From: Coniella vitis
Lineage: Eukaryota; Ascomycota; Sordariomycetes; Diaporthales; Schizoparmaceae
Length of the DNA stretch: 64,000 nucleotides
Assembly (NCBI GenBank): GCA_011317545.1
Contig: WUJK01000001.1
Span: 2,337,001 to 2,401,000 of the forward strand
Direction: 5' to 3'
Shown: in pieces, positions 22,799-32,954 of the stretch
Position numbering within the stretch: the first letter of the stretch is position 1
Layout: every line of letters starts with the position of its first letter
Notes under the pieces: generated by a model
Databases searched by the model: none
Told to the model about the DNA's origin: nothing
What the model saw: the letters and a program-made list of their open reading frames with translations, nothing else
Translations under genes and position numbers: made by a program

Positions 22799-24532
22799 GG
22801 TGATTGTCTGTTGGATGGAAAACGAAGTAAACGGGTGGATGGTGAAGGTGTAAAAAGAAGGCCAAAGACGGCTCGTAGTTATGAGGACCTGCCTTTACTT
22901 ACGTGACCATGCAACTGCAAAAACAGGTGGGGTATCATGAAGGACAATAATGCTAGACCGTTTTTTTTTCTTTCTTGCAAGGTGGTCATGGACCAGAGAG
23001 TGGAAAGAGATGCTGCTTGGTTGCAGGATATGGCGTTGTGTTTTGTTGCAAGGTGTCTTGTTGCCAAAGGGAGATAGATGGATGAGGAAGCGAGGCACTG
23101 AGCAAGGCTGGTGACGAATAATAAGCCCCACTATGCTGCATCTTACAGTGCTTGCTTGGGCGGGCAAGTGCCGGGGCAGCTACAAGTACTGAAGTATGTA
23201 ACACAAGCATGTGCTAACAGGGGTCTGGCGGCTTCTACTTTTAGCACTTTATTTACCTTTCCAGTGATACAAGTTCAACCTCCTTCAGCATCACAGGGTT
23301 TTCACATCGACCCATGGTGAGCTTGTTGGCTCGATTCGTGTCTTGAAAATGAGCTGTAGCCTGGACTACCTGTAGCAAGAGCACCAGCAGGTTTGACATT
23401 CCCAAGTAGCACTCGGGCTGCCGTGGTCGATGGACTTGGTAGCAACACCAAAGTGTATTACTAGCAAACCGGTGATGCAGGCTGCACTCATCTTGCAACA
23501 AGACTCACAAGCACCGTAACTTCCAGCCCGACAGCGCAAGTATATCACAGAACGTCTCCAATAGCCAAACATTCTGGATCGTTCAAGACAAAGAATATTC
23601 ATATTGCTAACAACTTCCAGGGCTTTCTTCACTCTCTACGGATGATGCTATTGCTGATCCTGATTATTTCCACGTAGAGGACAGCTATGCCTTCCGAGAT
23701 ATTGCATATTGTATGCTCAGTACAAGCTTCTCAGGAAACTCACAAGTCTGATCTGACAGCTTCTCAAGAGTGCCCTAACAGATTTCTATCCCATACTCCC
23801 AGCATATTAGAATGGAGATAGGAGCGTCTTGAAAGGACAATATTTCGTTGTCCCTAGAGAGACATGCATCCTGTATCAGGCGTTCAGAATACCTTGTCGA
23901 TTTATTATTAAAGTGTTGAAGCGTAGCATTGCTCGACCATTGTTCTTGGTTCCAGTCGCAGACTGACATCTAGGAAGGTAGGTACCAGAAGCCACCATAA
24001 GGGCCTATCTAGGTTCTTCAATCGCCTCCAGACTGAGCATGGTCTTAATTGCGCTGCTTCTGCAATATGCGGCACATTTCCAAGCAGCCTTTCATTACGT
24101 ACGAGAGGCTTTTTTGTTGCCTCGAATTGGCAGGGCTGCACTTTCCCTTCTACCCCTCCAGCCTGGGCTCCATATGCCAACCTCTTCAACCTCCTTCCTT
24201 CCTCCGCTATTGGGGATATTTCACTCAGACTGCCACCGAGATCGATTTCACGGTGGTCATTCCGTTGTGGCTTCTCCTTTAAAAAGGCCTCTGTGCCTCT
24301 TTCCCAAAACGCTGCCCCAACAGAAGCGAATTATTTGAGACCCCGCGTGGTACGTCCTTTGACCAACCATTTGCCTCGTAGCGTTTGCCAAAGGCTTTGG
24401 TTCTCGTTCCCTTTCTTCTCAGTCTTTTACTCTTCCCACACCGAGGCACAAGTATTCTGTTTCAGTCAGTTCGAGGCTCACATTTCCAGGAAACAGTCGC
24501 CGTCGAACCTCGAGGTCTGTTTTCGTTTCAAG
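22799..24532. other. Divergent upstream region, E2 / zinc-finger gene
   Basis: 1.7 kb without a supportable gene. Frames are short and featureless. The last 300 bp before 24533 are C/T-rich, consistent with the zinc-finger gene's leader. Confidence 0.5.
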
Positions 24533-26374
24533 ATGGCGTCCAAGAAGGCCTCCAGCGTGCCAGTCTCAAATCGGCAAGGCCCTCACAAATGCAAGTATTG
24601 CGAGGCCACTTTCCGCACCGATGATGAGTTGCGAGCGCACAAGAAGGAGAAATTCAATGACGAGGAGTGCGACAAGGACAGAGTCGTCCATGCCTACTGC
24701 TCGTACTGCAACACTGATTTCAACCACTACAACACCCTCGTACTCCATTACCGCCAGGTGAGTATGAGGAAATCTCTGCACATGGTCATGGTACGGTTGG
24801 CGCTGATAGATTTGTCACTGCCCAGGTCCACAAGTTCTCCAAGATGCAGGACATTATCTGTCCGGGCTGCGAAAGCCACCACAATAGCGTTTCCGAGTTC
24901 ATCCTCCATCTCGAGAACCAGGAGTGCACTAAGATCACATTTGAGATTGCTACTGCGCGCTATAACAAGAACATACAGTTCTCGCGGAAGCTCAACACTC
25001 TTGACAATCAGCGCGGCGGCCACAAGCAGCAAAAGGACTTTTCGGGATATCTGGCACGCCATTACAGACCCGAGGTACCACGCTGGAACCCAGCATCTGA
25101 TGGCGTTGCAGATACCTGTGCTTGGAAGTTCGCTGATTGGGGCGACAAGGACGAAAAACCTGACGCCCGCGCCGCTGCCCCGACTACAAAGCAGGCAACA
25201 GAGCAGATACAGCAGTCACAGACACGCCAGAATACCACTGTCGAACAGTCGTCTGGCATTCAGGCCATCTGTGATGATCCCAAGGACCCTCGGTTCAATG
25301 CTGCCCGGTTCTACAATAAGTTTACCAGGAAGTATGACTGTCCGAAGTCTGATTGCTCGTGAGTATAACCATCCTACTACCTCTCCGTCCACAATAATGC
25401 TGTCTCGACGTTTGCGCTATCTCGAGCCTTATTTTGACAAAGCACTCGCATTCCACAGAGCCCGACCGAAAACCAGGGATGGTCTGATACAGCATCTTTT
25501 GTCTCCCAAGCACGCCTTCTATGAGACCAAGGTCTCGATGATTTGCCCCAGCTGCAATAAGCGTTTCCGTACTCTTTCTGGTCTCGCGGCTCATGTGGAG
25601 CGGCCTGCCCAGGGCTGCGGCATCCACCACAGCGACATTTTCGAAATTTTTGTCTGGCAAATGACCTGGGGCATCATCGAAGTCAAGGGAAGAGATGCCG
25701 AGTTTTATGTTCCCATCTATGGGGTCTCAGCCAAAGCTAAGACAGATTTTGCAGCTGCCGAGCCCATTCAGCCCGAGGCTCCCGCAAACCACCAGCATCA
25801 GGCTTGCAAGCAGCTTGGTTCTGAAGGAGGCGATGGTGGTGGCTGTGCTGCTTCTGCCACTACATCAATCCGTGCTGATACTACAAATCAGCCTACAGCA
25901 CAGCCTGTGCCGAGGCGGGAGGGCTTCTTTATGCCTCAGAAGGACCGCGTTGCGCAAAGTCCTGCACACGTGAAGGCTCCTAATGAATCCCTTACCGGCA
26001 TTCAACCAAATGTTGCCAAGGTCGAGCGTATGGTCAGCAAGTTTTCCTTTACCGCTCCGGAGGATGTCTTTTCATTCGCTCCTCGAGGACCTATGCCTGA
26101 GAAGACTCGTCAGGCTCCGACCCAGAATCTCAAAGTCTCAATGGATAGAGACCAAAAGGCTCGGGGCGTTCAAGGCTATGGCTTTAACAGAGGTAGCAGC
26201 CTGAACCAAGGTATTGCAAAGATTAAGCCCAAGCCCAAGCCCGTGGCTCTTACTCTTGACGCACTCGACCAATTTGACGAGCAGGACGAACAACGGGGCG
26301 GCTTCTTCTGGAGTGCTCCCAGACAGAAGGACTCTGAGAGCGGACACGACATCACCGACGTTTCTTCTACATAG
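24533..26374 (+). CDS. Multi-C2H2 zinc-finger protein, function unknown
   Basis: Exons 24533-24757, 24826-25358 and 25459-26374 (introns of 68 and 100 bp, both GTGAGT) give 557 residues. Four zinc-finger-like modules are visible. The first starts at C20 (CKYCEATFRTDDELRAH). The second is YCSYCNTDFNHYNTLVLHYRQVH, restored across intron 1. The third is ICPGCESHHNSVSEFILHLEN. A later pair is CPKSDC...LIQHLLSPKH (restored across intron 2) and ICPSCNKRFRTLSGLAAHVER. Spacing varies, with some long or imperfect fingers, so nucleic-acid or protein binding are both possible. The C-terminal third is disordered and ends with a basic KPKPKPVALTLDALDQFDEQDEQ segment. I do not recognise a characterised orthologue. 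The start ATG was chosen because upstream sequence in frame is C/T-rich leader. Confidence 0.82.
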   Translation: MASKKASSVPVSNRQGPHKCKYCEATFRTDDELRAHKKEKFNDEECDKDRVVHAYCSYCNTDFNHYNTLVLHYRQVSMRKSLHMVMVRLALIDLSLPRSTSSPRCRTLSVRAAKATTIAFPSSSSISRTRSALRSHLRLLLRAITRTYSSRGSSTLLTISAAATSSKRTFRDIWHAITDPRYHAGTQHLMALQIPVLGSSLIGATRTKNLTPAPLPRLQSRQQSRYSSHRHARIPLSNSRLAFRPSVMIPRTLGSMLPGSTISLPGSMTVRSLIAREYNHPTTSPSTIMLSRRLRYLEPYFDKALAFHRARPKTRDGLIQHLLSPKHAFYETKVSMICPSCNKRFRTLSGLAAHVERPAQGCGIHHSDIFEIFVWQMTWGIIEVKGRDAEFYVPIYGVSAKAKTDFAAAEPIQPEAPANHQHQACKQLGSEGGDGGGCAASATTSIRADTTNQPTAQPVPRREGFFMPQKDRVAQSPAHVKAPNESLTGIQPNVAKVERMVSKFSFTAPEDVFSFAPRGPMPEKTRQAPTQNLKVSMDRDQKARGVQGYGFNRGSSLNQGIAKIKPKPKPVALTLDALDQFDEQDEQRGGFFWSAPRQKDSESGHDITDVSST

Positions 26375-27134
26375 TAGCTGAGGGTAAGGTACTCAGGTGC
26401 GGAGACAATCCTATGGGTGAGTTTGGTAACCTGAGATGGCACAATAACACAAGAGACTGGTGAGATTTCCTGGGGATTTGGGATGAATGTGATCTGCAGG
26501 CCACCGGGAGTTGGAGGTCACAATACAAAAAGGCATTGCACTACGCTATCAGATCTACGCTTGATAGAAGATCCGTCGACAATACAAGTCGATCACGTCG
26601 AGGTTCTTCTGTGTTCTCTTTTGTGACCGGAGCATTATTGATTGGGAAGTGACTTGAGTTGACGATGTTCCGGTACATCCGTGAGTGAATTAGTATAGCG
26701 CATAAGTTCCCCTGAAAGCTGCCATTTTTAGCCCACCTGCACGTTGCTTGGTGTGTTCGGATTACAAGGGGTACAAGACCCCTGAAAGTGCGTTGAGTAC
26801 TGTACTGCATAGTATGCACCGTAGTAGTAGCGCGATGCCGTTTTTCTACTCGCCCCTGGCCCCTTAGTGCTGCAGATCTCAAAGGACTGCTAAAGATGCG
26901 CTGTACTATGTGGAATACTACGTAGTGGTAGCCAAGCCACGCCCACTATCACTATCGCCTTTCACCAACGACACCTCGCTAGTCTGGCAGTCTGGGTCCT
27001 CAACATCAGCATCCACAAATTCACATCCACACTTACATCCACACCCACGCTCTCCCTCTGACGGAAGCATGCACGGCCTCTCCTTTGCGATTTGATGCAA
27101 ATCCCTTTGCTCCCTCGTCCTGCATCCTACACCG
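26375..27134. other. Spacer and upstream region of the DHHC gene
   Basis: No gene seen. It contains variants of the dispersed word (GCATAGTATGC near 26818 and TACTATGTG near 26903) but no exact copy. Confidence 0.5.
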
Positions 27135-29018
27135 ATGGACAGGCACCGCTCCTTTGACACATCTTCAGTCATGGCTCGATGGGCGAGGAGGCTTGAGAGG
27201 TGCTGCTGCCGATGCGCCACGTACTTTCCGTTGCTGTTCGTCTATGGCTTGACGACTTGGGCCATGCTTGTTGTATGTAGCATAGGCTACAATACACAGA
27301 AATCCTCTTGGATAGGTACGTTAATGTTTTCTTGGTTGCGCATCTTACTCGGCCCGGACTAATTTTGGGCGTCGTCTTTGCGTTCTACCGCAGGAACTCC
27401 CTCTTCGCTGCTCGCTATCCTCCTCTACTCCCTCCTCAACTGGTCCTACACCACCGCCGTCTTCACCCCGCCGGGGAGCACCACCAACGACAATGGTTAC
27501 AGCACCCTGCCGACCCAAGAGACACCCCGCGTCACGAGCACCCTGACCGTCAAGTCCAACGGCGAGGTTCGCTTCTGCAAGAAATGCCAGGCCCGCAAGC
27601 CCGACCGCGCCCACCACTGTTCGACCTGCCGACGATGCGTCCTCAAGATGGACCATCACTGCCCCTGGCTGGCTACCTGCATTGGCCTACGCAACCACAA
27701 AGCCTTTTTGCTCTTCCTCATCTACACCTCGCTCTTTAGTCTGTGGGCTTTCACCGTTGCCGCCTCGTGGCTCTATGCCGAGATCCTAGCCGACACAACG
27801 TACGTCGAGAGTCTGATGCCCGTCAATTACATTGTGCTGGCCGTCGTGGGTGGAATCATTGCCCTGGTCGTCGGCGCTTTCACCATATGGCACATTGCGC
27901 TTGCGGCACGTGGCCAGACAACCATCGAGTGCCTGGAAAAGACGCGGTACCTGTCGCCGTTGCGCAAGACAATGCAAAATACCTACAGAGCCCAACATAC
28001 GGATGGCCAAGGCGTCGCACTGCCTCGTTACGGCCAACAACTGCTCGACATGCACCAGGACATCCTCCCGGGCGTCACGCGGCCCGAAGAAGGCGAAGAG
28101 CTTCGCGACCTCGCCCCCAATGGCCGCAACGAAGAAAGCGCCACGCTTATCAGCGGCATGCCCCGACACATGACCTACCACCAAATGGAGCGCAACCGCG
28201 CTCGCAAGCGCTACGAAGAGTACCTCGACGAAGAAGATAGCAGCAAGCTACCCAACGCCTTCGACCTCGGCTGGAAGCGCAACCTGCTGCATCTCTTTGG
28301 CCCCACGCCGTACCTGTGGCCGTTGCCCATCTGTAACACAACCGGAGACGGGTGGAATTGGGAGCCTTCACCGAAATGGATCGAGGTCCGCGAGCGTGTC
28401 AGTCGCGAGCGCGATGAACAAAGGGCCCGTGAGCGTGCTGCGGGATGGGGTGCGCACGACGAGGATACTACGAATGCGTCTACAGGTGGCGTGACACCGG
28501 CGTGGAACCCGCCACTAGGCGGAGCGGGCCGCTTCTACGAGGAGACCCCGCGCAAGATGCAGAGCAAAGCAGATAAAGTGCTGGGTCGCGACCCGAACCT
28601 CTACGCGGACCACCCGCTCATGGGCGGCAACGACCGAGCGCAGCCTGCGCCGCCCATCATACGGCGAGGCAAGCAGCAGGACATCTACGGTGATAGCGAG
28701 AGTCTGTTTGATACGGAGAGCGAGTTTGACGATGATGACGGCGACCTTGACGTTTTTGACAACGACTTGCCAAAGGAGAACAAGAGGCCTAGCGGCCCGG
28801 GACCCATGAAGCCGAGACCATCTTTGAACGGCCAGGGCAGTAATAAGAACAACAATCACAGCAACAACCCATTCGGCAATGCCGGAACTTCCAGCAACAG
28901 ACTTGGCCGCGGTGGTGGGGGTGTCAGTGGTTTGCTGAGAAAGGCGTCTAATAATTCTCTTGCTGCAGCGGAGTCGAGGAAGAAACAAGCTGAAGAGGAC
29001 GATGATGGTGTGGATTGA
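27135..29018 (+). CDS. pfa3: DHHC palmitoyltransferase, PFA3 type
   Basis: S-acyltransferase of vacuole or endomembranes; yeast Pfa3 palmitoylates Vac8. Exons 27135-27315 and 27394-29018 (78-bp intron, phase 1) give 601 residues. The N-terminus is Cys/Arg-rich (RRLERCCCRCATYFPLLFVYGLTTWAM) and contains the first membrane helix. A second helix (LLAILLYSLLNWSYTTAVF) lies before the Cys-rich domain at about 122-172. That domain reads CKKCQARKPDRAHHCSTCRRCVLKMDHHCPW, with the catalytic DHHC at 147-150, and is followed by two more helices. The TTxE motif appears as QTTIECLE. The protein is much longer than yeast Pfa3 because of a charged, disordered tail with an acidic run (DDDDGDLDVFDND) and a single NPF tripeptide. 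The PFA3 assignment rests on the N-terminal sequence and is likely but not proven. Confidence 0.9.
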
Positions 29019-30015
29019 AAGGCCTAGCCTTGTTATTCTCAAAACACCTCTTCTTGTCCTTTGTTTTTCATCCCTCAAATGCCGAGAGGTACTCTAATGA
29101 ATCCAAAATAAGCCGCCAATGATAATACAAAAAGAAGGCTGAATGTAATGGAATGGAAACGTAATGGAATGGCATATTACCCATACGACAAAGCATTATT
29201 ATTTTCAAGACCCATCCATATTCAAGTGCTTTCGTTTCTTTTCTTGTTTTTGAGGGGGGGGGGACGCTTTCTCAATCTTGCGATGTCATAACGCAATGCG
29301 GTGCGGTGCATTTGGATGAATGGGGATCAGGGCTGGCAGGTCTATTCCATTTATATTCTGTTTTAAATGAATATATCTTTTTAGAAGATTGGGCTTCCGT
29401 TTCTCCTCTTCCTTTTCTAGGAACTTGTACCGCGCCGTTCCGAGACTGCGTCTTTGCTTCTGAGCATTAACAACACATAGAGGAACTGTAAAAGTTACAA
29501 TCAACTAATCTATTCAATCTCAATAATACAAAGAATGGCATTTGATAACCTCAAACAATTATTACGTAGATACTTCCACCTCCCCATTCCCAATCACCCA
29601 CTACAAGGCAAACACAGAATCAACAGAAGGGGGACAAAGAAACATAGAACCATGTCCATCCCTCGACACAAGGGAGTAAAAGCGACATGGGGAGAAGCAT
29701 CTGGTTAGGAGCATGCTATTCATTCATCAAACAAGCCATTATTAAAACCTTTTATTTCTCAAAAGAGCCCAATTTATTACAAGATTACTCAAAGGTTCCA
29801 GATGCGCCGACCTGCCAAAATGGCTGTGTCCCCTTGTCATGGCTCGGTAGAAGCCCGTTTTGCTCTCGGTGCCGGTGAAGAGGATACAAGGAGGCTTCCA
29901 GGATTCTCCTTGCCCATCTTGTTCACACCACACCACACGGCTACATGCACAAAAGAAAAAGTACAAACCAGCCAATCCCTATCCAACCGACTCGATCCTC
30001 TTTGCGCATCCAAGT
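29019..30015. other. Convergent 3' spacer, DHHC / PIR
   Basis: About 1 kb, visibly A/T-rich, with no gene. It probably holds both polyadenylation regions. Confidence 0.6.
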
Positions 30016-31300
30016 TTAGATGCCCCAAGCCCACGCGAAAATCGCAATGGTAGCAGCAAAGAGCGCATGGCTTCCACGATTTCCTTCCGCAAAGCTTCCC
30101 GCGCCTGAGGCTTTCGTTGCACTGGGACTGCTGGAAGGAGCCGTAGGGCTCGCACTGCTGACAGACGATGAGACCGCGGAAGCGGATACAGTACTGAAAC
30201 GAAGCGAGCTTGTGGAAGAAACTGGGGGAGGAATAACAGTGCTTGGTGCTGGCGCTGTCGGCTGAGCCGCCACTCCTGTTGCTGCCACTGGTGCTGCCGA
30301 GCCGCCACCTCCGACCACAGCAGGAGAAGCTGGAATTTGGGAGCTTGGAATGTAACCGGGAGCGGGGACAGAGGCCTGGATTCCAGGAGGAGCAGCGACA
30401 GGACCAGCAGCCGTTGTTGCCGGAACTGGAATGCCAGAGACGGTGGGGGCGACGGCTGGGGAAATGACAGCCGGGGCTATAACAGCCGGGGAACTGACAG
30501 CTGGGGGAATGACGGCAGCAGGATTGGTAGTGGGGTTGGCACTGGCTGGAGCAGTAGCCGTGGGCGCTTGTATCTGACCATCCGAAATCTGCGAAATGGG
30601 CTTCACGCCTATCGAGGCCTGAGGCTGTCCGTCGGCGATCTGGGACACGGGTTGCACCGCCGTAACCTGAGGACCACCCGCCGTCGCTGAGCACGAAGCC
30701 GCATTCGCAGAAGACGGTAACAGCAGCGCACCAGAGTCCACATTCACTGCTCTGATAAGGACCTGCGAGCAGGCCACCGGGTCAATGCTGGCGTCGTAGA
30801 GGTTGTAAAAGCTACCTGACGAACACTGATACCACACCGCGGATGAGCCAAGGGCCAAGGTGCCATTGGCACATAGCGAGAAGCCTGAGACGAATTTGGC
30901 GCCTGCCTGGGGCGGTCCGTCAAACTGGAATTGCTCATTGGAGGCAATATAACCGGTACGGCCTTGAGCATCGATCAAAACGCCGTTGTTGAGGGAAAGA
31001 GAGAATGTATTTGATTGGCGCTGATAGAAGAGTCAGTCTGCTAAGCTTTGCATGGAACAATTCGTATGGAGCAATATATATCTCGGTGAAGTTGGCAACA
31101 GCCACTTCGAGTCACCATAAGGGTTGTGAAGATAATGACCGACTCACCTTGTAAGGCGATTTGTTCGACAGTTTGTCCACCGCCAGGCCAAAGCGCTGAG
31201 ACTGAGTCGCTACACAGCCACAAGGGGAATCTGCGCCAACCGCTGTCACCCATGCGACAAGCAAGGGTCCCAGAAAGGAAACAAAGGATGTTGAGCCCAT
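30016..31300 (-). CDS. PIR-type cell-wall protein with GPI-like tail
   Basis: Secreted wall protein with exons 31148-31300 and 30016-31020 (127-bp intron, phase 0), 385 residues. The signal peptide is MGSTSFVSFLGPLLVAWVTAVGA (1-23). Next comes the domain that forms the C-terminus of yeast Pir proteins: FSLSLNNGVLIDAQGRTGYIASNEQFQFDGPPQAG, then FYNLYD, with Cys at 27, 29, 101, 117, 135 and 161. Two PIR repeats (Q-[IV]-x-D-G-Q-x-Q) follow: SQIADGQPQ (177-185) and SQISDGQIQ (194-202), which in yeast form ester links to beta-1,3-glucan. Ala/Pro/Val repeats and a Ser/Thr-rich stalk lead to a hydrophobic end (ALFAATIAIFAWAWGI), as in GPI proteins. The domain order (Cys domain before PIR repeats) is the reverse of yeast Pir1-4. 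A 5' purine-rich repeat lies upstream. Confidence 0.9.
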
Positions 31301-32954
31301 GGTGACGGCAAAAAGATTCTTTTTCTTTTTAGGAAGAAAAGAGTAGCAGTGAAGAACGAGAGAGGTTATAGATAGGTACAGCTCTGTTTGTCGGCTTGAG
31401 CACAAGCACAGAAGCTAGAATCTGACTGATAGCGAGTGTGAAGTGGCTAAGGATTGGGTAACTCCAGGAGGAGGGAATGAACAGAATAAACGTGGAGGGA
31501 GAAACGAAAAAAGGAGCCGACTTGGACTGAAAAGGAAGACACACACACAGAGAGAGAGAGAGAAAGAGAGAGAAGAGAGAAGAGGAAGAAGTAGAGGAGG
31601 AAAGAGGAAATGCGCAAAGCCACATCAAGAGTAGTCACTTTGATATATAGCCTCTGCAGTTCTTTAGGACGGGTTGATGGAGTGAGTGGTGGGTGACTTT
31701 GGGAGGCAAGTAGACGAGAGCCAAGAGAGATAAACAAACCCCAGCATTTTTCAGCGGCTCCTCCGCCGAGGAAACAAGCCGGATCAGCGCCGATTCAAGG
31801 ACTTTTGGGAAGAAGGTGCGGCTCAATGAAGCAAGTGAAAGCATGTCTTGCAACGTAGACTGGCGTCATTGCCGGGTGAACGCAGCGGGCGGAAAAGTGA
31901 ACAACTCATTGCTGGATCAATTGGGAATCGCCAAAACATGTGCTTCAGTTTGGGTATAAACGGGGCTCAAATTGGCGCCAAACAAGACAGCTCTCGTTCG
32001 ATATCTTGGGGCCGTGCCTGACAGGCGGCACATAAGCGTCAATGTAGAGCCCATTGAAAGCAAATATGCAGCTACTATGGTATTCTGGAGCTCTCACATG
32101 CAAATCCACCAAACTGGTTGCGGTGTGAAGAAGCGAAGCTCGAAAAGTAATCATGACCCCTTCATAAGAAATATGGTCTAGACTGCTCCCTGCCGCGGAT
32201 GATATTCTTTCGCAGTATCTGTCCTTCTTCTTGTTTTTCGTCGTTTGTTTACTTTTGTACATTCCTCCCGTTCCTGGACTCGAAAGCGCAAATTAGTCAA
32301 CAACTCATAAAGTGTGTTTGATAACCTCGTAACCCCCACAGCCAAGGTTTTGGCATTCACAAGCGCAGAGCAACGGGGTCCCTTACTTACCGGTGTGAAC
32401 CAAGTCGTTGTGCTGGCAACTAAATGAATGTGGCACATGCAATTGTTGTTTGTTGCCGCAAATTCCTATCGATATCCACAAAACAAACACACATTTGAAG
32501 TTAACCCAAAGTAACGGAAATAACTTGCTATGTTTGGGGGTATATCTGTACAGAACACAATATGCAAAAAAGATACTGCTGGCAATCAAACAAAAGACCA
32601 GTCCATGCCCACTCCCCGTGTACCAGACTCACGAGAGGCACCCCGAGGGTTGGTTGGTGGGCATAGTATATGTATGCCCAAGGTGTCGGGCTCAAAGTCC
32701 CACTTGTCTGCATTCCGGCCACAAAAGGGTCGTAGTGGACCAGCAGTGCTTTTCCAACTCAATATTGAACCATCGCCGAAGTTGTTAGCTCCAGTGTATG
32801 GAGGACCCCTGTCGAGTCGGCTCAAGCTTTCACTCCCACGGACAAGCCCTTGGAGGCTGTGTGGGCCATAGGTTCAAGCACGGGAACTGGTTGGTGACAA
32901 CCTGAGCATCTCAACATCTCTTCAAGGGCAAAATATCCACGCTTCCACGCGCCC
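31301..32954. other. Upstream region of the PIR gene and 3' flank of the F-box gene
   Basis: No gene. It carries a GA-rich simple repeat at 31540-31612 (C/T-rich on the coding strand of the PIR gene, probably its leader). An 8-bp perfect inverted repeat (TGGGCATA / TATGCCCA) with a 7-nt loop lies at 32658-32680. Confidence 0.55.
31540..31612 (+). repeat. GA-rich simple repeat
   Basis: ACACAC followed by GAGAGA and GAAGAG runs. On the minus strand it is a polypyrimidine tract about 240-310 bp upstream of the PIR gene start. Confidence 0.85.
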
